Assembly: GCA_037447655.1 (NCBI GenBank)
Contig: JBBHKE010000295.1
Coordinates: 103,995 to 118,303, forward strand
Direction: 5' to 3'
Length of the DNA stretch: 14,309 bases
Source of the DNA: Zygnema cylindricum
Lineage: Eukaryota; Streptophyta; Zygnematophyceae; Zygnematales; Zygnemataceae
Shown here: positions 1 to 7,254 of the stretch, piece by piece
Layout of the letters: each line of letters begins with the position of its first letter
How positions within the stretch are numbered: the first letter of the stretch is position 1
Position numbers and translations under genes: made by a program
The notes under the pieces: generated by a model
The model's input: the letters and a program-made list of their open reading frames with translations, nothing else
Told to the model about the DNA's origin: nothing
Databases searched by the model: none

Positions 1-221
1 ACAACATGATAAACTCCCTATCTCTCTCACCAACTCGGTACCGACAGGATCGAGTCGTTCGTTCTGAATTCTCACTGAATACAGTGAGAGTTGTTTTCCA
101 ACTCAAGCCGTCCTGAGCTTGGAGACTGGCCGTCTCGGACCGCATCGGCAATCACATCTTTAATTACCAGAAAAATTTCATAAAAGATCCAGACTTATCT
201 TTATTCTTTCTTCGGCTCCGT
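1..221. repeat. Left arm of a perfect mirror repeat (reversed, not complemented)
   Basis: Reading this stretch backwards, base by base and without complementing, gives exactly 372-592; I compared all four 60-base lines and found no mismatch (position i matches 593-i). This arm appears to be the secondary copy. The other arm joins smoothly to its flanks on both sides, because two copies of a dispersed repeat run across its edges at 372 and 592. The left limit is the window edge, so the arm could be longer. Base 221 matches 372 but may do so by chance; 222 does not match 371. No known biological process copies DNA into this orientation. Confidence 0.97.
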
Positions 222-292
222 ACATATCTTTTAGTAAATTAAACCCCTAACTAAAATATATTTTCCCGTAAACCTCTGGATAGCCTAGGTAG

Positions 293-439
293 CCATGGCT
301 CTAGCTCCTTCTCCAATTTCTCAGTGACTGCGACAAGTTTGAGAAGTTGGAGAGAGAAGTAAGAGATAGACTGCCTCGGCTTCTTTCTTATTTCTATTCA
401 GACCTAGAAAATACTTTAAAAAGACCATTAATTTCTACA
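293..439 (+). repeat. Dispersed repeat family R, copy 1
   Basis: This roughly 147-bp unit starts at CCATGGCTCTAGCT and ends after GACCTAGAAAATAC plus a short tail ending TTTCTACA. It aligns over its length with 551-705 and 1743-1896. Shared landmarks in order are the CCATGGCTC start, a CGACAAGT core, a GAGAGA-rich stretch, a T-rich stretch and the CCTAGAAAATAC end. There are no terminal inverted repeats, no coding frame and no convincing poly-A tail, so its class is unknown. Its right half is the part mirrored at 1-221. Confidence 0.7.
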
Positions 440-592
440 CTAACGGCTACGCCAGGCTCTGCCGGTCAGAGGTTCGAGTCCTGCCGAACTCAACCTTTTG
501 TTGAGAGTGACATAAGTCACTCTTAAGTCTTGCTTGCTGAGCTAGGACAGCCATGGCTCAACCACTCTCTCTATCCCTCAAATAGTACAACA
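372..592. repeat. Right arm of the perfect mirror repeat (probable native copy)
   Basis: This is an exact reversed copy of 1-221. It looks native because dispersed-repeat copies at 293-439 and 551-705 cross its two boundaries without a break and align with the third copy at 1743-1896. It contains two abutting perfect hairpins: CTCAAC/GTTGAG at 489-505 and AGAGTGAC/GTCACTCT at 504-523. No open reading frame of note lies in it. Confidence 0.97.
471..481 (+). promoter_or_regulatory. Isolated match to a Pol III B-box
   Basis: GGTTCGAGTCC fits the tRNA/SINE B-box consensus GGTTCGANNCC. The flanking bases do not make a clean T-arm stem (AGAGG against CCTGC pairs poorly), and no convincing A-box lies 30-60 bp upstream. 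It could be a relic of a tRNA-derived element or chance. Confidence 0.15.
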
Positions 593-705
593 AGTCTGGT
601 GGGTAGAGAGAGGAGGTGAAGGCAGGTTGTCCGCCTTTTTCTTTTCCTATTTTTACTGAACTATTTAGACCTAGAAAATACCACATAAATCTAATAATTT
701 CAACA
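551..705 (+). repeat. Dispersed repeat family R, copy 2
   Basis: This is the most diverged of the three copies. It keeps the CCATGGCTC start, an ACAAGT core, a GTAGAGAGAG stretch and the TTTAGACCTAGAAAATAC landmark near its end. Copies 1 and 2 lie 258 bp apart start to start, in the same orientation. No target-site duplication is evident. Confidence 0.6.
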
Positions 706-920
706 TCTTTCCCTTTTTCCATCAAAATGCTCTCCCTATCCTTCAAATCCTACTGTGGAGCTGGATCTGCTTTTCTTAGAAAGCCACTTCCCCCAAATCG
801 TAGAGGAATGGCTAAACTTGATAGACTTCTCACCTCTCTATTTACTATCCCCCAATACATCTTTAAAATAGATTCTGTGTCATCATAATTTCCCAATATA
901 TGAAGCTTATTCCATTAAAT
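706..920. other. No recognisable gene
   Basis: This AT-rich stretch lies between the second R repeat and the first LTR-like region. An open frame crosses it on the plus strand (616-888, 90 codons), but it starts inside repeat R and resembles no family I know. I treat it as chance. Confidence 0.5.
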
Positions 921-983
921 ATGGGCACCCTAGAGGGTGGGCCCATAACGTGCCACTCTGAGGCTTCTATTGGTCCTCAGAGT
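921..983. other. Two adjacent inverted repeats at the 5' edge of the LTR
   Basis: The first hairpin is ATGGGC...GCCCAT (921-926 with 941-946), with an inner ACCCT/AGGGT pairing. The second is a perfect 9-bp stem, ACTCTGAGG (955-963) with CCTCAGAGT (975-983), with an 11-base loop. They sit just where homology to the downstream LTR-like copy starts to fade. They may be part of the LTR or of the insertion site. Confidence 0.6.
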
Positions 984-1515
984 AAGCAGCTCACTTAAAA
1001 CCCATAGGATAACCCTGACCCCTTTGAGTTTTTACAATAATAAGTGCAACCTTGATAGATGAAATAGTGACCAACTTCACCCCTATAAAGAGAAGACTCC
1101 CTTGAGGTGATAACAAAAAGAATCTGTGAATTTTCTCCACTAAACAGTAAGTTATGTAGGGTCAAAGTTTACCTATTGTACAGGAGCTCTCTAGGAGAGA
1201 GGGGTCTACCTACCAAATTTACTTAGGGCTAGATCCCTCTCTTATTCCTATACTACTAGAATATGGCACGAATCATATTACTGTGTTGTACAGAGGTTTT
1301 GAAGTACTTTTTATACAGCCATTGTACAACATGGCCAAAATGTTGACGCCTGCTATATTTGGATTCTTTCCCATATTCTTCGGATTTTCCGCAAGCCAAT
1401 GAGGTTTTGGCACGTGTCACTTGACGTGGCGGTGACCGAAATCCACCAAAGTGCCTGTTCGGCGATCTCGGCATTTATCGTGGTCATTCGATCAAGAATG
1501 GCTTTTAATTGTAGC
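960..1515 (+). repeat. 5' LTR-like region of the chromovirus
   Basis: This region aligns collinearly with 5250-5820. Landmarks shared in order are GGATAA followed by TGACCC, CAGTAAGTTATG, CCTAGAGAGA-like sequence, and GCCATTGTACAACATGGCC (1317-1335 against 5626-5644), then GTTGACRCCTG and a CACGTG-containing stretch. Where the other copy has TATAAATA, this one reads TATTGTA, so its promoter box looks mutated. A separate TATAAAG lies at 1084-1090. Exact ends are uncertain. Confidence 0.6.
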
Positions 1516-1716
1516 CATCGAAAGTAATAGCGTGGTATTTGTTTCTCTGTCCTAACAAATGCGCGGTATTCGTTTTGTGGAGTATCCTACACCATACTAT
1601 AAAAAACTGTATCTATGTCCTAAGAATCTGTTCGTGCCTAATCAAATCCTGGGTCTTGCCTAATCAAATCTTGGGTCTGTCAACTTCCCTTTTGGTAAAC
1701 CTTCCAAACTACTACC
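1516..1716 (+). other. Leader or deleted internal region after the 5' LTR
   Basis: No coding similarity is seen. TGGTAT at 1533-1538 could be the remains of a tRNA-iMet primer-binding site, but only six bases match. Two short direct repeats are present: GCGTGGTATTTGTTT at 1530-1544 recurs as GCGCGGTATTCGTTT at 1561-1575, and a 22-bp unit is duplicated at 1635-1678. Gag and protease, expected here, are absent. Confidence 0.35.
1635..1678. repeat. 22-bp tandem duplication
   Basis: Two head-to-tail copies of a unit starting TGCCTAATCAAATC (1635-1656 and 1657-1678) differ at one base. Confidence 0.9.
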
Positions 1717-1742
1717 TATCTCTCTCAGGACAGCATACGCAG

Positions 1743-1896
1743 CCATGGCTCTAGCTCTTTCTCTAACCTTTAGTTACTGCGACAAGTGTGGGAGTTGAAG
1801 AGAGAAATTAGAGGGAGAATGCCTCTGCTTCTTTGTGCACTTTATCTTAACAAGTTTAAACCTAGAAAATACTAAAAATAACCTTGAGTTTCTATA
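1743..1896 (+). mobile_element. Dispersed repeat family R, copy 3, inserted in the RT
   Basis: This unit is homologous to 293-439 and 551-705. It splits the RT frame: the codons just before it (ending ATA CGC AG at 1742) and those resuming at 1907 belong to the same RSGY motif. It is flanked by GCATACGCAG (1733-1742) and GCTTACGCAG (1897-1906), nine of ten identical, a likely target-site duplication. The size and duplication suit a SINE-like or other short non-autonomous element, but there are no terminal inverted repeats, Pol III boxes or A-tail to decide. Confidence 0.65.
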
Positions 1897-2865
1897 GCTT
1901 ACGCAGTGGATATCGCCAAATTAGAGTTAAGGAAGGTGATGTAGAGAAGATCTTATTCAAGACTAGGTATGGTCATTTTCAGTTTCTAGTCATGCCATTT
2001 CGGTTGACTAATGCACTAGTTCCCTTTATCCACTTAACGAATTCCATCTTCAGGTAGCAACAGGATGCGTTTGTTATAGTATTTTTAGACGATATTGTAG
2101 TGTACAGTGAAAAGCTAGAGGACCATGTGAGGCACCTGAGAGCCGTTTTACAGATCCTAAGGGAAAATAAGTTGTATGCCAAAATGAGTAAATGTGAGTT
2201 TTTGAAGGAAAAGATAAAGTTTTTAGGCCATGTGGTCTGTTAGAATGGAATCGCAGTGGACCCCAACAAAACTAAGGAAGAGTGGCCGCATTTGAAAAAA
2301 GTCACGGAGCTGAGGAGCTTTCTTGGACTATGCTCCTACTACCAAATATTCAAGGAGTGTTTTGAAAAGGCTACTGCACCTCTCACGAAGCAGCTCAAGA
2401 ATGATGTACCTTACGAGTGGAAGCAAGCGCAGGAGGTAGCCTTTAACAAGCTAAAGGAGCGGTTACTTACCGCCCTTCTGCTAGCGGTCCCCGACCCAGC
2501 TTTAACTTGGACAATGATCACGGACGCCAATGAAACCACTATTGGAGCGATCCTTATGCAGGACCATAGAAAAGGTCTTCAACCTATCGCCTATGACACC
2601 TGGAAACTAAAGGCAGCAGAACTCAACTCGGTAACTCATTAGAAGGAGACCATAGCTATCATGAATGCGTTGACGGTTTGGAAGTGTTATTTCCAAGGGA
2701 AGCGAGTAACTGTGATCACCAACCACCATGCCCAACACCACCATGCCCTACAGTATCTGCAAACGCAGCCAAAATTGTCTAAAAAGCAAGCCAAGTGGAT
2801 GACCTTCCTGTAGACCTTGGAACCAGAGCTAACAAATGAGTACAAGCCGGGCAAGACGAACCCTA

Positions 2866-2905
2866 CTGATTCTCTATCAAGAATGCTGATTCTCTGTCAA
2901 GAAGG
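2866..2905. repeat. 20-bp tandem duplication in the RNase H tail
   Basis: CTGATTCTCTATCAAGAATG and CTGATTCTCTGTCAAGAAGG lie head to tail. The unit covers the codons of the DSLSR tail. Twenty bases is not a multiple of three, so the duplication also shifts the frame. Confidence 0.9.
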
Positions 2906-2910
2906 CTAGG

Positions 2911-3060
2911 CATTGCTAAAATAACGAGGGGGTGCAGACCGAAACCAACGCAGGATCGCAACAACGGTGCCTTGGAGAAGTCAAAATCGTAGCCACCGTA
3001 AGAGCGCAGCTATAATGTTTGGGAGGCAAGTACTGAAGTGGCCGACAAAAATCTCAACCC
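2911..3060 (+). other. Degenerate linker between RNase H and integrase
   Basis: No motif is recognisable here. Its place in the element is that of the variable spacer preceding the integrase zinc finger. Confidence 0.4.
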
Positions 3061-3549
3061 GAGAGTCAACGCGGTGACAAATACAGTGCAAGTTGACGAG
3101 CTATGGTTAAAAAAAATCAAAGCTGCGTACGAGGAAGACGACAAGATCAAGGAGCTTGCCTGGAAAAAAATCCTTGTTAAGACTGCCAACGATATGTGGT
3201 GGTACAAACCGAGTTAGACAACCTTATTGTACGTTCCGACAAATTAAGAGTTACGGGATACAATCCTCCAAATGTGTCATGAGGAACCCTTCAGCGGACA
3301 CTTTGGAAAAGACAAAACAACTGCACAAATGGTTGTGGCATACTACTAGCCTAACATGACCAAGGATATTGCCGAGTATGTTAGAACTTGTGACTCTTGT
3401 AATAGAAACAAATAGGATATGGGTCATCAAAGACTTTTGGAACCACTTCTGACACCATCAACTTATTAGAAAGCCATCTCAATGGATTTTATCGTCGCCT
3501 TTCCATTGACTCCAGAGGGCTAAAATTCCATATTCGTTGTTGTAGACTA
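3061..3549 (+). pseudogene. Chromovirus integrase, zinc-finger part and start of the catalytic core
   Basis: A frame running through DELW, then FSGHFGKDKT, RTCDSCNRNK, and ISMDFIV to IFVVVD shows the HHCC zinc finger (His pair near 3275-3300, CxxC at about 3391-3402) and the first catalytic Asp (GAC 3545-3547). In-frame stops occur at TAG 3214, TAA 3244, TAG 3349, TAG 3412 and two more before 3525, so it is dead. The frame is cut directly after the Asp codon by the MITE at 3550-4090. Confidence 0.85.
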
Positions 3550-4090
3550 CATCGCGAATCGTTATTTGTGTCAAAGTCACTAATTTGGGTTCTTAAAATT
3601 TTGATTTTTTTCCTCAAATAGGATACATGATTTTAATTTTTCCAAGTCGTTAATTAAGGTGCCGTACAAAATAGCGTGAAGAACAAAATTAGAATAAGAT
3701 CTAAATAGTGTGGTGTACGGTCAATGTAAGAATGTACAAAAATGAATTTTTTCAACTGAAAAATTTACAAAATATTAGTTTAATCAGACGCGCACGCATA
3801 GTAACGTGTGCTTAAAAAACGCGATTATTCTGACACACAAATTAGTCTGACATGTACGGATATTTTAAATTCGTGACAGCGTATGATTTCTTATATTTTG
3901 TACAAATACATATATTAATGTAAATAATCGTACGGCACATATTCCATTTTTGCTCTTCCCAAATTAGCATTAAGGCCGAAATTAGAATACACCTTTTTTT
4001 TGAAAAAAAATCAAATTCTTAATTAGCATGAACAACGGTAAATTTTCTTTAACACTATTTAAACTTTGACACTAATAACGATTTGCGGTG
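3550..4090. mobile_element. MITE A (541 bp), TIR begins CACCGC, TA target
   Basis: The left end reads CATCGCGAATCGTTATTTGT and the right end, reverse complemented, CACCGCAAATCGTTATTAGT; pairing continues through GTCAAAGT, giving a ~28-bp TIR with about four mismatches. It is flanked by TA on the left (3548-3549) and AA on the right (4091-4092), best read as a TA duplication with one mutated copy. The integrase reading frame resumes across it. It has no transposase frame. The TA target suits the Tc1/mariner or a related superfamily, but I cannot assign it. Its right end shares TTCTTTAACACTA with MITE B. Confidence 0.85.
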
Positions 4091-4830
4091 AACCTTACGA
4101 AGATGGCCCACTTTTTGCATACTAAGACCACAGCTTCAACTCGGGATATTATAAAACTGTTCTTTCAAGAAGTGTTTTACCACCATGGACTCCCAAAGAA
4201 GATCCTCAGTGATTGGGACAGGAAGTTCGTCAGCCACTTTTGGAAAAATATGTTCTCGTTATGTGGGATGCTATAAGCTATGTCCACTGCTTACCACCCT
4301 CAGACGGACGGTCAGACTAAAAGAGTGAATATGACTTTGGAAGAGGCCTTACGGGCTTACGTGGTGGTACACGAAATAAACTGGGTTACCCATTTAACAA
4401 CAATCGAAGTGGCATACAACAATGTCATACACTCGTCTACTAATGCTACGCCCTTCTCACTCAATAGAAGAAATCCCATCCTTCCCCTAAATCTGCTTGC
4501 TACCGAGTGCCCAACACCCGCCGCAACAAACTTTGTTAGACAACTTCATACAAATTTGGAAAATGCAGCGAGGGCACTTCAAAAGGCGAAGGATTGTCAA
4601 AAGGTGCAGTTCGACACTTAGAAGAGGGACGTTACATTTAAGGTTGGAGACAAGGTCCGCTTAAATTTGAAAAATCTGTCTCTACCGGGTGTTCTTTTTT
4701 GAGATTGGCGCTAAAGTTTAGAAGACCATTCACCATCATTTCCAAGGCAAACGAGGTGGCCTACAAGCTCGACACCCGTTCGGCCTGGCAAATATATGAT
4801 GTGTTCCATGTTTCACTCCTCAAGCCGTTG
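4091..4830 (+). pseudogene. Chromovirus integrase core and C-terminal GPF module
   Basis: The frame resumes with LTKMAHF, then shows the second catalytic Asp in ILSDWDRKFVS and the conserved block STAYHPQTDGQTKRVN. In that block gypsy integrases have Glu before RVN; here it is Lys, so the third DDE residue is lost. Stops are TAA 4274 and TAG 4619. After VGDKVRL the frame ends at 4700 and shifts; coding resumes near RRPFTII, a relic of the GPY/F module, and runs to DVFHVSLLKP, ending in a TAA at 4831. Confidence 0.9.
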
Positions 4831-4833
4831 TAA

Positions 4834-5061
4834 AACCCTTATTTGGTGTTCCCTAAACGACTCCAACACACCCATTTTCTACCAATGTACTCTACCCATG
4901 ATGAGTACAAGGTTGAGGATATTTTGCAATCCAGCCAGCTAACCCGTGGAAGTTCTCAAACCACTCACTATTTGGTTGGATGGAAAGGTTTTCGCGTCAA
5001 GGACGATTCGTGGGTGAATGAGAAATTTCTTCATGCCTCGAAATTACCACACTTGTTTTAA
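4834..5061 (+). pseudogene. Chromodomain at the C-terminus of the integrase
   Basis: In the same frame as the DVFHVSLLKP block comes EYKVEDILQSS, then HYLVGWKGF, VKDDSWVNEKFL and LPHLF before a TAA. This is the chromodomain pattern: a YxVExIL start, an aromatic YLVxWKGF strand and a DxxWxxxxxL helix. Chromodomains of chromoviruses are thought to target integration to heterochromatin. The segment has no internal stop, unlike the rest of the polyprotein. It is separated from the upstream part by the single TAA at 4831. Confidence 0.88.
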
Positions 5062-5249
5062 CAGATTGTGGTCACTCTGCCTCACTGTAGGGCATGAACC
5101 AACACGCGTGAAAACAGAAAGAATCGCAATGTTGCAGTCGTCGCAGCCATCTTCAAGACTCAACGCAAGGGAGCAAGTGCGCTGACATCGTCTCTCAACT
5201 ACGCCACTTTACTACCTGGAATTTATTTCATCGCAGTTGCACTACCAAG
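5062..5249 (+). other. 3' untranslated part of the chromovirus
   Basis: This lies between the chromodomain stop and the 3' LTR-like region. No clear polypurine tract is seen; the best purine-rich run is around 5109-5122. Confidence 0.4.
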
Positions 5250-5820
5250 GTGAAATTATGTGGTCTCCATTAACCCACAGAAATGAGTAGCCTATGTAAA
5301 GCCTCTAGGATAATATTTGACCCTTTCACTTTCCCACTGAATAACTGCCGCCCAGGCACACAAATATTTTGACCACCCTCATCCTTGTGGGGACAAGACT
5401 CTTAAGAGTGAAACGCAAAAAAAAATCACTGAATTTCCTCCCCTGAGCAGTAAGTTATGGCTGGCCAAAGATGGCCTATAAATACAAAAGGTCACCTAGA
5501 GAGAAACGCCTCAAACACGCTTAGTCCTTTGACTCCTACTCACAACTACTTACTACTATACTTTTGGCCAATCAAAAGGGTGTATAATATAATAAGGTAT
5601 AGTGGCTGATTGTACTTTTTGTACGGCCATTGTACAACATGGCCTTCTGGTTGACACCTGTCAACATGGGAACTATCGTTTCTCCTCCCATCCTTTCCGA
5701 CGTCGAATGATGTAGGGCCACGTGGCACAGCGCGCCGCTATGTTTGAAGCGGCCAAAGATTCATTCAGGTTTGAAGAGGGCGACGACGTCCGTCTGATCA
5801 TTCTCATCTTCTCATAGTGG
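5250..5820 (+). repeat. 3' LTR-like region of the chromovirus
   Basis: This is collinear with 960-1515 but strongly diverged. It retains a good TATA box, TATAAATA (5478-5485), followed by CACCTAGAGAGA. It also holds the longest shared block, GCCATTGTACAACATGGCC (5626-5644), itself partly palindromic. It ends near CTTCTCATAGTGG, and the copia gag remnant starts about ten bases later. Confidence 0.6.
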
Positions 5821-5833
5821 CGCATGCTGATCT

Positions 5834-6091
5834 GTGGATGACATTGGTGGATATTTACGAAGTAGTACCATTCAAGAGCAACAATTGGCTAAACAAATAT
5901 TGAATGCATACACTTTCAAAGGGGGGGAGATGTTAGACTATTGCAACGATCTAGTATCTTTGTATATGGAGTTGGAGAGTTCACCTTGGAGAGGAACAAA
6001 GAAAGCAAAGGTCAATACCTAGATCATGAAGCTACCAGAAGATTACGAGAATGTGGTCCATCGGGTGCAAGATCTAGATGAGAGCCTATGA
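5834..6091 (+). pseudogene. Ty1/copia-type gag fragment
   Basis: The frame shows MLDYCNDLVSLYMELE and, after an in-frame TAG at 6020-6022, MKLPEDYENVV, ending at TGA 6089-6091. This is the pattern of the copia gag (UBN2-type) region: a helix in which the chain is described as x-Y-x-x-x-F/L-x-x-L, then LP-x-x-Y. It is short, starts at an arbitrary GTG and has no zinc knuckle. It differs in sequence from the larger gag at 7255-8070, so it is not a duplicate of it. Confidence 0.55.
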
Positions 6092-7150
6092 AGCTGGATC
6101 TCGGTTGTTAGTGAATGTCGGCTGTCGAAACATATGTCCGATTCATTTATGTCGTGCGAAATGATGTCTGCACTAAAATTCAACTAGTTCTATGTTCCTT
6201 CGTTCATATTTTAGTTAATCGGTTTCAGTACCATATAATAGTTTAAATACATATCAAATCCTATATTTCCTAACGTACTTCTACGACAGACTGGTTAGTG
6301 TTGGCATTTAGAAATCTTTATTGCAATAGATAGAGTTAATATACCTTAGAATATTTTCTAAGTTATCTGTTGTAATACTTACCTTAATTAGTGTTACAGT
6401 AGCAAAAGTACAATAGAGTATATTGTAATTTTATTGGGACATGCGTCGGCAAGAAATCGTATGCAGGTTTTACGGAGTGGCGCCGACAGTCAGCCACACG
6501 CATCACGCAGTTGACTATTCGATTCATAGGATCGGACGAACAAGATCTAAACCGGGTATTCTGGAAATATATGGTACGGTTCGACGGTACCATCGTCGAT
6601 TGAATTTGTTCCAACAGACGCAATTCACCTAGAATCACAAGCATTATTCACGAGGGACCACAAGCGTGATTCACGTGGGACCACAAGTGACGAAGCACTC
6701 AAGTGCATCGTACTACATGACCACAGTCGGCTGGACTTTAGTGACTACCACTGACTAAGCATTTGGAACATTTTGTGTACGGTTCGATATCTGAAAATTT
6801 CTGAACAAACATTCTTTTGTAGTTCAGTGTAATAAATAATAGTGTTTCACAAATTAGGTTTTTGGAAAGTAGTAATTGGGGTTTTTGAGGTACGAACGGT
6901 AGAGTAACGTACAAGTTGGATACTTTGTCGTTAGTCAAGATAATAACCGCAATAACAGTTACCCAAATTAGTGTAGACCAATAGATACACACTATGAGTA
7001 TATATTTAGGACTTAGCCAATTTTGTACTATCCAGTTTTGGGAATACCATTTTCTAAGGGCAGTTTTTGGGAAACTTCCATACATCATATCTTATGGATT
7101 ACTTAGTCATTGGGACTGCAATTTTCGGAATTGTCAGTTTACTTTATTGT
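6092..7150. other. No gene recognised; probably copia LTR or flanking DNA
   Basis: Open frames on both strands (6384-6644 and 6738-7088 minus; 6441-6632 and 6994-7224 plus) overlap each other and match nothing I know. By position, the right part should hold the LTR and leader of the gag at 7255, but I could not identify LTR ends. A small inverted repeat TTAGAA/TTCTAA is at 6346-6362 and a 23-bp tandem repeat at 6635-6690. Confidence 0.4.
6635..6690. repeat. 23-bp tandem repeat, 2.4 copies
   Basis: Units at 6635-6657 and 6658-6680, plus a partial third to 6690, share CACAAGC, ATTCACG and GGGA. They differ at a few positions. Confidence 0.8.
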
Positions 7151-7162
7151 GTATCAGTGTGG
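7151..7162 (+). other. Possible primer-binding site of the copia element
   Basis: TGTATCAGTG resembles the tRNA-iMet primer site TGGTATCAGAGC with one base missing. It lies about 100 bp before the gag start, a reasonable distance. The match is weak. Confidence 0.2.
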
Positions 7163-7254
7163 CAAATTTGAGCCATATTGGCTTTTTGAGTCATATTTTG
7201 TGTAAGCTGAAAGTTGGCTGTTGACTAGTTGCTTCATAGCTTTTGTTGTTTTCC

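Larger units (their letters stand above)
1717..2910 (+). pseudogene. Chromovirus reverse transcriptase and RNase H remnant
   Basis: One reading frame, broken by stops, gives the gypsy RT core: the RSGY-QI motif (split by repeat R copy 3 at 1743-1896), [11 protein letters not shown], the catalytic FLDDIVVYS (both Asp at 2088-2093), then KCEF and FLGHVV, and the connection domain with SFLGLCSYY. RNase H follows, with its first Asp in TDAN (2523-2525). In-frame stops are TAG 2055, TAG 2241, TAG 2640 and TAG 2811. The late RNase H motif normally reading TDHH has Asn (ITNHH, 2721-2723), so a catalytic acidic residue is lost. The RNase H tail motif DSLSR is followed by a 20-bp tandem duplication at 2866-2905. 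Motifs upstream of RSGY are missing. Confidence 0.9.
960..5820 (+). mobile_element. Decayed Ty3/gypsy chromovirus with nested insertions
   Basis: The order LTR-like, RT, RNase H, integrase, chromodomain, LTR-like is diagnostic of a chromovirus (Metaviridae). No gag or protease is recognisable and the first RT motifs are missing, so the internal part is 5'-deleted or decayed past recognition. Multiple stops, at least one frameshift (near 4700), two nested insertions and strong LTR divergence show an old, immobile copy. The outer limits are estimated from LTR-LTR similarity only; I could not find a target-site duplication. Confidence 0.8.

Noticed and set aside
441-490. tRNA gene
   Set aside because: A B-box-like GGTTCGAGTCC is present, but no cloverleaf, acceptor stem or A-box can be formed.
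616-888. 90-codon plus-strand frame
   Set aside because: It starts inside dispersed repeat R and has no recognisable family.
6738-7088. 116-codon frame on the minus strand
   Set aside because: It overlaps a plus-strand frame, lies in the probable leader region of the copia gag, has no recognisable motif and an AT-driven composition.
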